DNA of 64,000 nt. Origin: Asticcacaulis sp. AND118 (GTDB taxonomy: Bacteria > Pseudomonadota > Alphaproteobacteria > Caulobacterales > Caulobacteraceae). Shown here piece after piece: positions 55,395 to 63,893 of the stretch. The notes beneath the pieces are model-generated. The model saw nothing but the letters and a program-made list of their open reading frames with translations. It was not told where the DNA came from and ran no database searches. The DNA lies in contig NZ_CP084910.1 of assembly GCF_020535245.1 (NCBI RefSeq), positions 596,501 to 660,500 of the forward strand, in the 5' to 3' direction. The translations under genes and the position numbers were made by a program. The first letter of the stretch is position 1. Each line of letters begins with the position of its first letter.

Positions 55395-57527
55395 TCATTT
55401 GCCCCGGCTTTTGAAGGCCAGCAATCTCAGCGCGTTGGCGGTGACGAGCACGGTCGCACCTGTGTCGGCCAGGATCGCCATCCACAGGGTCGTGGTGCCG
55501 GTCAGTGTCGTGACGAGGAAGATGGCCTTCAGGCCCAGGGCGAGGGCAATATTTTGCCAGATATTGCCAAGTGTCGCCTTGGAGAGGGCTATCAGTTCGG
55601 GGACGCCCGTCACCCGATCCCTCAGCAGGGCCGCGTCCGCCGTCTCAAGCGCCACGTCCGTCCCGCCTCCCATAGCGATGCCGACCGACGCGGCGGCCAG
55701 CGCCGGCGCGTCGTTGATGCCGTCGCCCACCATCGCGATAGGGGCCTGGGACGCGAGCGCGGAGATACGGGCAAGCTTGGCGTCCGGGAGCAGTTCCGCC
55801 TCGGCATCGACCCCGATCTGGCCAGCGATCGCTGAGGCGGTTCGCTGGTTATCGCCTGTGAGCATGAGCGTCGCGATGCCACGCGCCTGCAGGGCTTTGA
55901 CAGCGGCGGCCGCGTCCTCGCGCAATTCGTCCCGGATGGCGATGAGGCCCTCGGCACTCTTGCCGGCCATGACGACCACGACCGTTTTGCCCTCGCGTTC
56001 CATGGCCTGAATTTTGGCCGTTGCGCCCTCGGGTAGGGGCGCCTTCTCGGCGGCGAAGGCAGGCGAGCCGACCGAGACGAATCCGGCACGCAGGCGGGCG
56101 GTTACGGCCTTACCCGGCACGGCCGTCGATCCGCCGAAGGTGGCAGGTATATCGAGCGCGCGGGCGCGTGCCGCCTCGACGATCGCCTTGCCCAGGGGGT
56201 GGCTGGTATTGGCTTCGACGGCTGCCGCGCGCGCCAGCATCTCGGTTTCGTCAGCTGAAAAGGTGATGATGTCCGTGACTTGCGGTTTGCCGCGGGTGAG
56301 GGTGCCTGTCTTGTCGAAAGCAACGGTCTTGATCTTACCCAGGGTTTCGAGGGCGGCGCCGCCTTTGATCAGAAGCCCTTGCCGCGCGCCGGCGGCCAGT
56401 CCGGAGGCGATGGCGGTGGGGGTGGAGATGACAAGCGCACACGGACAGGCAATCAGGAGCGTGGCAAGGCCACGGTAGATCCAGGTCGTCCAGTCCTGCC
56501 CGAAGGCAAGGGGCGGAATGATGATGACGAGGGCGGCCGCGAGCATGGCGGCTGGGGTGTACCACTGACTGAAGCGGTCGATAAATCTGGCGGTGGGCGC
56601 TTTGCTCTCCTGCGCTTCCTCTACCAGGTGAATGATGCGGGCAATCGTGTTGTCGGCGGCCTTGTGGGTGATACGGACGCTCAGTTCGCTATGGGCGTTA
56701 ATGCTACCGGCATAGAGGTCGGCACCGATAGACTTGAAGACCGGCACGGACTCGCCGGTCACGGGCGATTCATCTACCTCCGATGCCCCGTCAACAACCG
56801 TGCCATCTGACGGCACCCGATCACCGGGGCGGACGATGGCGATATCGCCGATGTCGAGCGCTTCGGCCTCGACTTCGACAATCTGGCCGTCGCGAACGAC
56901 GCGGGCGGTGCGAGGCACCAGGCTTATGAGGGCTTCGATGCCAGCACGAGCGCGGCCCGCGGCGAGGGTCTCCAGAACTTCGCCGACGGCGAAGAGGAAA
57001 ATCACGGTCAAGGCTTCTTCGCCCTGACCGATGGCGACGGCGCCGATGGCGGCCACTGACATCAGGGTTTCGATGGTAAAGGGCGAGCCCGCCAGAGCGC
57101 CGGCCACCGCGCGTTTAGCGAAGGGCGCAACGCTGATCAGCGCTGCGACCGACGTAATGATGACCGCGTATGCGGGAAGGAGGCGCTCCAGCACTAACCC
57201 CGCTGCCAGGAGGAGCCCCGTCAGGAGCACCAGCCTTCCCTTACCGGTCTTCCACAAAGGTAGGCTCGGCTTTTTAACGGGCAGGCTCCGGGTCTCTTCC
57301 GTCACCAGAGACGAAGTGAACCCGAGACTGCGAATCTGCTCTTCTAATTTTGAGAGCGAAGTCTGGGTGTCGTCGAGTTGGAGGGACAAGGTCTCGTTTT
57401 GGTAGGATACCGCCACGTCGCTCGTGCCGGGTAACCGCTTGAGGGCCACCTCGATTTTGAGGGCACAGGCGCCGCAATCCATGCCTTCGATCTGTAGGCG
57501 GATGGGCGAAAGGGACGGAGCACTCAT
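55395..57527 (-). CDS. cadA: Zn/Cd/Pb-exporting P-type ATPase
   Basis: 710 residues. One HMA domain with GMDCGAC (Cys18 and Cys21), eight helices with CPCAL, DKTGT, the SHPL motif and GDGINDAPAL. The HMA domain with CxxC and an acidic C-terminal helix 8 place it in the ZntA/CadA group. It is divergent from a MerR regulator and shares with it a promoter with a MerR dyad. It is unlike the ATPase at 48387, which has no HMA domain. Confidence 0.95.
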   Translation of the reverse strand: MSAPSLSPIRLQIEGMDCGACALKIEVALKRLPGTSDVAVSYQNETLSLQLDDTQTSLSKLEEQIRSLGFTSSLVTEETRSLPVKKPSLPLWKTGKGRLVLLTGLLLAAGLVLERLLPAYAVIITSVAALISVAPFAKRAVAGALAGSPFTIETLMSVAAIGAVAIGQGEEALTVIFLFAVGEVLETLAAGRARAGIEALISLVPRTARVVRDGQIVEVEAEALDIGDIAIVRPGDRVPSDGTVVDGASEVDESPVTGESVPVFKSIGADLYAGSINAHSELSVRITHKAADNTIARIIHLVEEAQESKAPTARFIDRFSQWYTPAAMLAAALVIIIPPLAFGQDWTTWIYRGLATLLIACPCALVISTPTAIASGLAAGARQGLLIKGGAALETLGKIKTVAFDKTGTLTRGKPQVTDIITFSADETEMLARAAAVEANTSHPLGKAIVEAARARALDIPATFGGSTAVPGKAVTARLRAGFVSVGSPAFAAEKAPLPEGATAKIQAMEREGKTVVVVMAGKSAEGLIAIRDELREDAAAAVKALQARGIATLMLTGDNQRTASAIAGQIGVDAEAELLPDAKLARISALASQAPIAMVGDGINDAPALAAASVGIAMGGGTDVALETADAALLRDRVTGVPELIALSKATLGNIWQNIALALGLKAIFLVTTLTGTTTLWMAILADTGATVLVTANALRLLAFKSRGK

Positions 57528-57567
57528 GGGGGAAACCTCGACGGCGGACGCGGAATGCTGTATATGG

Positions 57568-57588
57568 ACCCTGTAGTAAGTACAGGGT
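57568..57588. promoter_or_regulatory. MerR-type operator between cadA and merR
   Basis: ACCCTGTA and TACAGGGT form a perfect 8-bp dyad around GTAAG. On the minus strand it lies between a TTGACC -35 box (57586-57591) and a CATATA-like -10, with a spacer of about 19-20 bases, the stretched spacing that MerR proteins correct on metal binding. Confidence 0.85.
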
Positions 57589-57594
57589 CAAGTC

Positions 57595-58017
57595 GTGGCA
57601 TCAGAACATTTTTCGATCGGCGATTTATCGCGCGCGACGACCACGAAGGTCGAAACCATCCGCTTTTATGAGAAGAGTGGGTTGTTGCCGATCCCGGCAC
57701 GCACGGGGGGAAACTATCGCATCTACGAGGTCACGCACTTGAACCGCCTGAGCTTTATTCGCCGGGCTCGCGATCTCGGATTTTCGCTGGATCAGGTCCG
57801 GGCCTTGCTTGCGCTATCCGACGATCGATCGCAGCCCTGTGAGGCGGTCGACGTGATTGCCCGCGGCCATCGTGATGAGGTCGAGCGCAAGATTAAGGAT
57901 CTCCAGGCGCTGAAGGTGGTACTTGACCAGGTGATTGAAAGCTGCCGGTGCAACACGATCGCAGATTGCGCCATTATCGAGTCGCTGGCCCCCGATGGCG
58001 CAGGGCGCGAGCCTTAA
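57595..58017 (+). CDS. MerR-family metal-responsive regulator (CadR/PbrR/ZntR-like)
   Basis: 140 residues starting at GTG. The winged helix is at the N-terminus (FSIGDLSRATTTKVETIRFYEKSGLLP), then a coiled coil and the metal loop. Cys residues are C82, C117, C119 and C125 (ESCRCNTIADC), a pattern of Cd/Pb/Zn sensors. It is divergent from the cadA gene and very likely activates it through the dyad at 57568. The start is set by the operator position and by homology to the usual N-terminus. Confidence 0.93.
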   Translation: MASEHFSIGDLSRATTTKVETIRFYEKSGLLPIPARTGGNYRIYEVTHLNRLSFIRRARDLGFSLDQVRALLALSDDRSQPCEAVDVIARGHRDEVERKIKDLQALKVVLDQVIESCRCNTIADCAIIESLAPDGAGREP

Positions 58018-58068
58018 TGCCGCAGGCCTCACGGACGTCAGTGGGGGCGGTCGCTTGGTGGTGTGATA

Positions 58069-58530
58069 TCACGGCGCGGTGGAGGCAAGCTGGGCGGTCG
58101 CGCCGCACAGGCGCAGGAGGCCGCCGACCTTGGTGCGGGGGCGCAGAGGCATGCGGCTGGCGGCGATCGCCCGCTCATAGCAATCAACGCGTTTGAGTTC
58201 ACGCAAGGATTTGTCGGCGGGCTTGGTGAGGGTCTGCATTTCCTGGGCGCTGAGTTCGGCAAGGAAGGCATTCGCCTCAGCGCAATTGGGCGCCTCGATC
58301 TTTACGTCACTCCCGACTGCGCGGGCCGATTCCAGATTGCGGTTGAGCAGAGCGAACTGGCCATGCTCAAGCTTGATTTCGGTTGCGGCGGAGCACTGAC
58401 CCGAGAGCACGGTAGCGCCCTGACCTGCCCACAGGGCGCCCGCACCGAGCGCCGAGAAGATAATTGCCCCAATGAGGCTGTGGATTTGAGGCCACACAAG
58501 CCTGTCTTTAAACCACCCGTTCCCGGCCAT
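58069..58530 (-). CDS. Membrane-anchored protein of unknown function
   Basis: 153 residues. One N-terminal transmembrane helix (about 17-38, LIGAIIFSALGAGALWAG), then a soluble part with three Cys (SGQCSAA, PNCAEANAF, DCYERAI). It looks like a periplasmic domain tied to the inner membrane. AAGGAGATCAGAG stands before the ATG. It converges with merR. I know no family. Confidence 0.65.
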   Translation of the reverse strand: MAGNGWFKDRLVWPQIHSLIGAIIFSALGAGALWAGQGATVLSGQCSAATEIKLEHGQFALLNRNLESARAVGSDVKIEAPNCAEANAFLAELSAQEMQTLTKPADKSLRELKRVDCYERAIAASRMPLRPRTKVGGLLRLCGATAQLASTAP

Positions 58531-58607
58531 CTCTGATCTCCTTTTTGACGATCCATTTCGTCGTCATCATGGGATCAAGCTATTGATTGTAAAGAAAATA
58601 TTTTCCC

Positions 58608-58806
58608 GTTACGTCGGGGTGCAGTCAATAATGGATGGGTAGCGTTTGGCTACGTTCCGTCTGGGGGGATTTGGTTTGACAAATCGAACACATAAAAAAC
58701 CAAGCCGAATCAATGATTGGCTCTTCAAAAACCGTTGTGTTACGTTATGTTAGGATCGGTTTGGGTCAGGTATGTTCACCCGCGGTACGTTAGGTTACGT
58801 TCCGTT
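58608..58806. repeat. TACGTT-type repeats in intergenic region
   Basis: In 371 bases without a gene (58531-58901), GTTACGTC, CTACGTTCCGT, TTACGTTATGTTAGG and TACGTTAGGTTACGTTCCGT occur, i.e. at least five TACGT(T) units, three of them with CCGT or AGG following. They lie upstream of the gene at 58902. Possible uses are an iteron-like array or repeated operator sites. Confidence 0.6.
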
Positions 58807-58901
58807 GTCCCTCAATGAGGGCGATATACCGTTTGTACCCCCTCTGTACCTCTGCGGAGGTTAACAGGGTGTAAAGAATTGGACTGTTGGGGGATTTTCC
58901 C

Positions 58902-59558
58902 GTGAGTGAGGCTCGCCGGTCAGTTTCAGCCAAGGCTCGGCTAGCTGACCTAATGATCGAGGTTATGCAGTTCTATCGCGAGGTTTGCCGCGAGGACCCG
59001 ATTTACGCGCGCCAACTCATCGAGTCGTTTCAAGGTGTCTTCGAGGTTAACGCCCGGTTCGATGACGATGTCGAAAGTGCGGACGAGATGGTGGGGGAGG
59101 CCGAAGCGGCGGCCCTGACTGCGGCGAACGATCCCGAGGTGCCGGCCGTGGAGCCAACACCTCAAGGTCTCACGGAGACGGCCTTGGTCAGCGGGGAAAA
59201 GAGCGAAGTCGAGCGGGGTGTGTTCGAACTGGTCATTCTGACCTTCCTGTCCCGGAAAGAAGGCAGCGGCGCCGACAAGCGCGATATCTTGAAGATTTTC
59301 CGTAAGCTCAATCTGGATGTAGGCGACATGGATCGCTTTACCGGGCGCCTGCACAAGCTCAGAAACCCCGGCAAAATCATCAAGTGGGGCAAGGGGCGGT
59401 TCTCTAAAATCCAGATCACGGAAGAGGGGCACACTTGGTATCGCACCTTGATCGAGTGCGCCGATAACAGCCCCCTGAAGCCCACAGACCGGGACGATGT
59501 TCTGGGACGCTATGAACAACTGATGCTTCAGGCAGGGGCCGGATCGGGTGGCTCTTAA
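58902..59558 (+). CDS. Unknown protein with winged-helix-like C-terminal half
   Basis: 218 residues from the GTG at 58902, which has GGGGGA seven bases upstream; the frame extends to a TTG at 58887. The N-terminal half is helical with an acidic linker (DDDVESADEMVGEAEAA). Residues about 105-190 (VERGVFELVILTFLSRKEG..., then RLHKLRNPGKIIKWGKGRFSKIQITEEG) have the pattern of a winged helix. It is probably a DNA-binding protein of the island. Family not recognised. It is preceded by the TACGTT repeats. Confidence 0.65.
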   Translation: MSEARRSVSAKARLADLMIEVMQFYREVCREDPIYARQLIESFQGVFEVNARFDDDVESADEMVGEAEAAALTAANDPEVPAVEPTPQGLTETALVSGEKSEVERGVFELVILTFLSRKEGSGADKRDILKIFRKLNLDVGDMDRFTGRLHKLRNPGKIIKWGKGRFSKIQITEEGHTWYRTLIECADNSPLKPTDRDDVLGRYEQLMLQAGAGSGGS

Positions 59559-59704
59559 GGGGGGGGGCCTCATTTGAGGCGGCCAAGCGCCCGCCGCCTG
59601 AGCGGGCGCGTTGAGGACATACCCAACGACTGTCGGCACGAAAGTGCATTGATAGCGAGAGTGCGTCGTGTTTTCCTACCTTGTGGTGTATCGAGGTGGG
59701 TGAG

Positions 59705-60094
59705 ATGAGCATGAAGAAAAAGCTGGATCAGCCGCTCAAGGTGCTCAATCTGAGCGCCCGCGCGCACTCCGCACTGAGTTGGTGGATCGCCGAACAGAAT
59801 GGACGCGCGCCTTTTCCCGCAAGCGACTGGGGCGTCACGATTGCGGATGTGGTGTCGCTTAGCGACGACGATCTCCGTCGCTGCCCGAACTTCGGGAAGG
59901 CTTCGGCGGCCGAGTTCCGGTTCAAGCTGGCAAATTATCTTGGCAACGCGAAGCCGCTGGCCGTTGGCGAGCGGGCGCAGAACCCGGGCGGACGCGCGGG
60001 GGTGGTCGTGTTTGTGAGCAATGGCAAGGCGTGTCTCATGTTCAACAATGGCGACATCGACGTGTTCGCATTCAGCCAACTGTCGCGACCGTAA
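59705..60094 (+). CDS. Small stand-alone protein resembling the RNA polymerase alpha C-terminal domain
   Basis: 129 residues from the ATG at 59705. Residues about 10-70 match the alphaCTD helix-hairpin-helix pattern: LKVLNLSARAHSAL, then TIADVVSLSDDDLRRCPNFGKASAAEFRFKLANYL, where the final NFGKAS..E piece stands for NFGKKSLxEI in RpoA. The rest is a basic/hydrophobic tail (VVVFVSNGKACLMFNNGDID). Such a protein could contact UP elements or regulators. A broken copy is at 54844. The job is inference; the similarity is seen. Confidence 0.75.
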   Translation: MSMKKKLDQPLKVLNLSARAHSALSWWIAEQNGRAPFPASDWGVTIADVVSLSDDDLRRCPNFGKASAAEFRFKLANYLGNAKPLAVGERAQNPGGRAGVVVFVSNGKACLMFNNGDIDVFAFSQLSRP

Positions 60095-60193
60095 TCGGAG
60101 GACGCGATGACCGTCTTTGGATATCTTTAAGGCGGCGTTTACCTTCATTAAGGAATCGGCGCATGCCTTCGGAATAGACTTCAGGAGGCGTAC

Positions 60194-60373
60194 ATGTCCG
60201 GTAACTCAACGACTATCGATCCCGCCTATACGCTGCGCTATCTGGTTCGAATGCAGGACCGCTTGGCCCATGCCCAGGAGGCTGAAGGCAAGGACGCTAG
60301 CGAGGTTCGCCGCCGCGCCTGGGAACTTCGGGTTCAGATCAGTCTGCTCAGCCAAGGCATCGGCGCAAGCTAA
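60194..60373 (+). CDS. Small protein of 59 residues
   Basis: A short gene with a perfect AGGAGG five bases before the ATG. The product starts MSGNSTTIDPAYTLRYLVRM and is a charged amphipathic helix in its second half (QDRLAHAQEAEGKDASEVRR), ending in SLLSQGIGAS. The strong ribosome binding site and host-like codon use make it likely to be translated. No family known. Confidence 0.65.
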   Translation: MSGNSTTIDPAYTLRYLVRMQDRLAHAQEAEGKDASEVRRRAWELRVQISLLSQGIGAS

Positions 60374-60486
60374 CCGCAGCCCCTCTGTCCGGTCAGTCGC
60401 CAGGGGGCATACGGACACGTAATGGTTGCTATCCGACCTGTGAAGTGCCTATCTTCGGTATCGGCACCGCGGTCGAGGAGGGACAC

Positions 60487-60759
60487 ATGGCTGAGGGTTC
60501 GAGTTTACCGACATCAGGCGAGCGTCACGCAATCGAGTACATGCTGAAGCAACTGTACGTCCTGACGCTAAGACAACTTCCTTCCCCTCAAATTTTCATT
60601 GCAGATAGCGCAAAGCTGGCGCCGGCGGCATTCGCCAAGGTCGAAGGTCTGAGCGAAACCGACAGGGCCGAAGCTGAGGCGATGGTCCGGCGGGTGATGC
60701 AGGCGACCTCCCATCACCTGGAGGCAATCGAGTGCGGGAAGGCGATTGAGCTTCGATAG
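60487..60759 (+). CDS. Small soluble protein of unknown function
   Basis: 90 residues from the ATG at 60487, which has GAGGAGG seven bases upstream; the longer frame from 60445 has no such site. It is helical with charged faces (AEAEAMVRRVMQATSHHLEAIE). It is the fourth gene of a row of small unknown genes (58902, 59705, 60194, 60487). The palindromic element at 60880 can act as its terminator. Confidence 0.65.
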   Translation: MAEGSSLPTSGERHAIEYMLKQLYVLTLRQLPSPQIFIADSAKLAPAAFAKVEGLSETDRAEAEAMVRRVMQATSHHLEAIECGKAIELR

Positions 60760-60879
60760 AGGCCCTGCGGCGATCGCCCTCTTTCGACATCCTCGCATCT
60801 GACACGATCGTGAAGAGAGGGGCCTGTTTTGGCCGCAAAGAATCATTAAATTGAAATCACCGCCGGGATCATCCCCCCC

Positions 60880-60940
60880 TCGAAACCGGCGAAGAACAGC
60901 GGACGCCTTCATCCCCCCCGAAGGCGTCCGTTTTGTTTTG
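60880..60940 (+). terminator. Island palindromic element, copy C (terminator-like)
   Basis: The AAACCGGCGAAGAACAG stretch corresponds to the left part of copies A and B. It is followed by a perfect 11-bp stem CGGACGCCTTC / GAAGGCGTCCG (60900-60930) and a T-rich end TTTTGTTTT. That structure fits an intrinsic terminator on the + strand. Confidence 0.75.
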
Positions 60941-61079
60941 GTAAAGCCCCCATGACAGTGCAAGAGCCGACTATGGCGCCTTGAGGCGACTGATGGTATG
61001 GCCTCGGCCTACTCTCGAAGGCTGGGTCAAGGGCCGCAATCGCCTGCTGATTGCTGGTCATGGAATATAGGTTGCACAT
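60909..61079 (-). pseudogene. 5' remnant of an SRAP (YedK/HMCES-like) gene
   Basis: From the ATG at 61079 the product begins MCNLYSMTSNQQAIAALD, the well-known N-terminus of SOS-associated peptidase proteins, in which Cys2 forms a bond with abasic sites in DNA. Homology ends after about 20 residues; the frame then runs through unrelated sequence to 60909. The gene is truncated, and the rest is not near. No other gene is seen between 60760 and 61187. Confidence 0.75.
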
Positions 61080-61187
61080 GCGCGGGTCCTCAAATCTCAC
61101 AGGATGAAAACTCAAACCCAGGGACTTGCCAAGGCTAATCGTTGTCTTGTCCGACCGGACCCACGCGCGTTTGCCGGCCCTTAGCGT

Positions 61188-63413
61188 CTATTGCGGCGCG
61201 TAGGCGCCTGAACCAAAGCTTTTCGTTAGTCCCACCAGTAGCACCGGACCCGGTGTGCGCCCGGTATTGACGCTGGCGGCGAAGAGGGTGTCGCGGGTAA
61301 ATTTCGTGCGTTGCGAATTGAACAGGTTGTTCAGGTTTATGGTCAGGTCGAGACCTTTTGCCAATTTATGCACGTAGGATGCGGAGGCAAACGTGTAGGC
61401 GGCGACGTAGCCGTCTCCCATGATGTCCTTGCCCTGATAATTGAGGTTTACCGACAATGAGTTCGACTTTTTCGTCATGTAGCTCACTGAGACCTGAGCC
61501 GATCCCGTGAAAACAGATGAGGGGCCTATAAGGTCGGGATTGTGGATGGATCGGGTGTAGGGCGTCAGGGTGTAGGTGAAGAAATATTTGTTTCGGATGT
61601 TTCCCATATGGGTGAACTGGAGGCCGGCCTGGGAGCCGCTTCCCGTATTCTTACGGGTGAGTTCGAGGATCTGATTTCCCGTGTTCTGTGGATCGTCGAT
61701 AAACCGGGACTGGGTGACGAGAGACCGGCGGTCCTGCAGATAAAAGGCGCGGAGCGAGTAGTTCGGACCTTCACCTGTCCGTTCGTAGATGGCTTCGTAG
61801 GCATGGGTGATCTGCGGCTTGAGCGCGGGCGCTCCGGCTCTGACGATTTCAGTCGTCACAAGCGTCGTCGAGGGATTCAGGTCCGAGGGCGAGGGCCTCT
61901 GCAGGCGCTTGGAAATGTTAAAGCGCAGTTTCTTGTTTTCCGAGATGACATAGGTGCTGAACAGGCTCGGATTTGTATTTTCCTGCGTAATCGCAATGGG
62001 ACGACGTGCGGCAAAATCAAAGCTCTGGAATTCAAAGCGTTCATGTCGGGCGCCGACGAGGACTACCCAATGCGATCCCACGGGCATTTGATAGGTTCCG
62101 TAAACGGCCTGCACGGATTGATCGTACGAGAAAGGCGTGGACAGTTCCGGATTAATGTTAGAGCCAGAAGCTCCATTCGCGTTGGGAAAGTAGACGAAGC
62201 TGATTTGGCGAGCGTCGTCATGAACTTCGGATACACCTATCGCGACCTGGCCCTCGCCTAAGTCTCTGTTGTAGTCTATGCCGAATGACTTTCGCGTGGT
62301 CCGGCTATCGTAGGCGGAGTTCGTAATCTCAGTCGCGGTGGCCGGGCTGAGTGCCGGGTCGAGGTCGCGAGACTGTAACGCCTCGCTGGATGACGTGTTT
62401 CCAGATTCCAATTTTGCCGACACGCGTAGTGCAGTTCCCACCAGCGTGCCGGCTCTTGTCCAGGTGACGGCTATAGCCCGGTTGCCGTTTTCGGAATTAC
62501 TCAGGCTGCGGATCTCGCGATCACTGTTCGCGTTCGGCAGCAGGCTGCGCACAGAGGTCTGTCCGCGGTTCCGGTATCGGCTGGACGCCTCCAAATAGCT
62601 AAGCTCGGCGGTGATCGAATCCTTAGCTGTCAAACCATAGTCGAAGGTTGCTGTGGCTATGCCGGATTTGCTGGGAGATGCCGTATCGAGATAGCCGTTG
62701 ATCGTCTGAAGGGACGCACCGGACTGATCGCGACTCAGGAATTGAAATCGGCTCTCGGAGTCATTGTCTTCGTCTGTCACACCGGCGGAAAACGTCGCGG
62801 CCAGTTTTCCTTTGTTGAAGCTTGCGAAAGTGTTGGCGGTGACCCCTCCCTTACTCATCAGCTGACCGCTCGCTGAGCCGAAGTAGCCGTCTGGCACAGA
62901 GGACCGGGTGACAATGTTGATCACGCCGGCAGCGCCATCGACCGAGATTTGTGCGCCAGGGTTCGACATGACTTCTATCGCTGACAGCATGTTCGAGGGC
63001 ATGGCTTTCAGGGCCGCAGAGCGGTTATCGCCCGACAACAGCAACGACTTGCGGCCATTGACGAGGAACTCCACCGGATTGCCGTTCAGCGTTACATTGC
63101 CCCGGCCATCCACCATCACGCCAGGGATTTTCTTGAGGGCATCTTCGACCGTACCAATGTCTCCGTTCGGCATGTCCGAGATATTGTAGGTTTGGCGATC
63201 AATCCGGTTCTTCGGCTTCTCGCCCTTCACCGTAACGGTGGGCATTTCGGTCTGCGCCTCGGAAGAGGCTGGGGTTTCATCCGATCTGCGCTCTTGCTCA
63301 TCGCGTTCAGGATGTGCCGGCAGGGACACGAGGGGTTCTTGGGCGGCCGCAGAACCGCACGAGATGGAGGCCAGGCACAGGGAGACGAGAAATCGTTTGG
63401 TAAAGGGTGCCAT
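61188..63413 (-). CDS. TonB-dependent outer-membrane receptor
   Basis: 741 residues. Signal peptide to about AAAQ (25). The plug domain covers about residues 60-180 (TVTVKGEKPKNRIDRQTYNISDMP, GTVEDALKKIPGVMVDGRGNVTLNG, IEVMSNPGAQISVDGAAGVINIVT) and the rest forms the barrel, ending in LVGLTKSFGSGAYAPQ. It belongs to the OMP_b-brl_3 type without a carboxypeptidase-like domain. The cargo cannot be told: a metal chelate is possible in this island. It stands alone in front of an SRAP remnant. Confidence 0.9.
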   Translation of the reverse strand: MAPFTKRFLVSLCLASISCGSAAAQEPLVSLPAHPERDEQERRSDETPASSEAQTEMPTVTVKGEKPKNRIDRQTYNISDMPNGDIGTVEDALKKIPGVMVDGRGNVTLNGNPVEFLVNGRKSLLLSGDNRSAALKAMPSNMLSAIEVMSNPGAQISVDGAAGVINIVTRSSVPDGYFGSASGQLMSKGGVTANTFASFNKGKLAATFSAGVTDEDNDSESRFQFLSRDQSGASLQTINGYLDTASPSKSGIATATFDYGLTAKDSITAELSYLEASSRYRNRGQTSVRSLLPNANSDREIRSLSNSENGNRAIAVTWTRAGTLVGTALRVSAKLESGNTSSSEALQSRDLDPALSPATATEITNSAYDSRTTRKSFGIDYNRDLGEGQVAIGVSEVHDDARQISFVYFPNANGASGSNINPELSTPFSYDQSVQAVYGTYQMPVGSHWVVLVGARHERFEFQSFDFAARRPIAITQENTNPSLFSTYVISENKKLRFNISKRLQRPSPSDLNPSTTLVTTEIVRAGAPALKPQITHAYEAIYERTGEGPNYSLRAFYLQDRRSLVTQSRFIDDPQNTGNQILELTRKNTGSGSQAGLQFTHMGNIRNKYFFTYTLTPYTRSIHNPDLIGPSSVFTGSAQVSVSYMTKKSNSLSVNLNYQGKDIMGDGYVAAYTFASASYVHKLAKGLDLTINLNNLFNSQRTKFTRDTLFAASVNTGRTPGPVLLVGLTKSFGSGAYAPQ

Positions 63414-63509
63414 GGCCTGGAGCTATATATCTGCCCTTCGGCAGTATTGAGGTTCGGGGCGGACATGTTTGATCGTGCCCACCCCTTGCCCGACAGTCTT
63501 AAACTAGAA

Positions 63510-63857
63510 TCAGTACGGGTAATAAGCCCGGAACTCAAAAATGAAGCCGCTCGGCGAGCTGGGACTTCTTTTCGGGTTGCTCATGCAAGCATTCGCGGCC
63601 GCCATACAGACGGCAGCGTTTGCCGAAATCTGAGCCATAGCTGTTTCTGTGTTAATCAGGCCTGCGGCGCGACGCAGGGTTGGGCCCTGTTCGCTCTGAC
63701 TTTTGCAAGCGTTATAATTGGTGCCGCAGGTGGCCGCGTAATAGCCCGTGGCGGTGTATGAGCCTGCATGCGCGGCACCGGCTGCCAGCGAAAAAAGCGC
63801 GAAAAATAGTGCGACGCCCGACTTACTAATCTTTGGTTTGTTTGCTTCTGCAACCAT
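63510..63857 (-). CDS. Small exported protein of unknown function
   Basis: 115 residues from the ATG at 63857 with GGAGAG seven bases before it; the frame from 63875 would start in the hairpin. The signal peptide ends near AAHAG. The mature chain has several Cys (ATCGTN, NACKSQ, AVCMAAANACMS) in spaced pairs and no known domain. Its ribosome binding site is in the stem of the hairpin at 63862. It is 97 bases upstream of the TonB-dependent receptor gene on the same strand. Confidence 0.65.
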   Translation of the reverse strand: MVAEANKPKISKSGVALFFALFSLAAGAAHAGSYTATGYYAATCGTNYNACKSQSEQGPTLRRAAGLINTETAMAQISANAAVCMAAANACMSNPKRSPSSPSGFIFEFRAYYPY

Positions 63858-63861
63858 GACT

Positions 63862-63893
63862 CTCTCCTTGGGCATCTGCGCCCAATGGGAGAG
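63862..63893 (-). promoter_or_regulatory. Hairpin sequestering the ribosome binding site
   Basis: On the minus strand CTCTCC (63893-63888) pairs with GGAGAG (63867-63862), the ribosome binding site of the small exported gene, and an inner TGGGC/GCCCA stem closes a six-base loop. The site is therefore hidden when folded. It could be a translational switch; no ligand class is recognised. Confidence 0.55.

Noticed and set aside
58608-58806. CRISPR array
   Set aside because: The TACGTT units are too short and unevenly spaced, with no constant repeat or spacer length and no cas gene.
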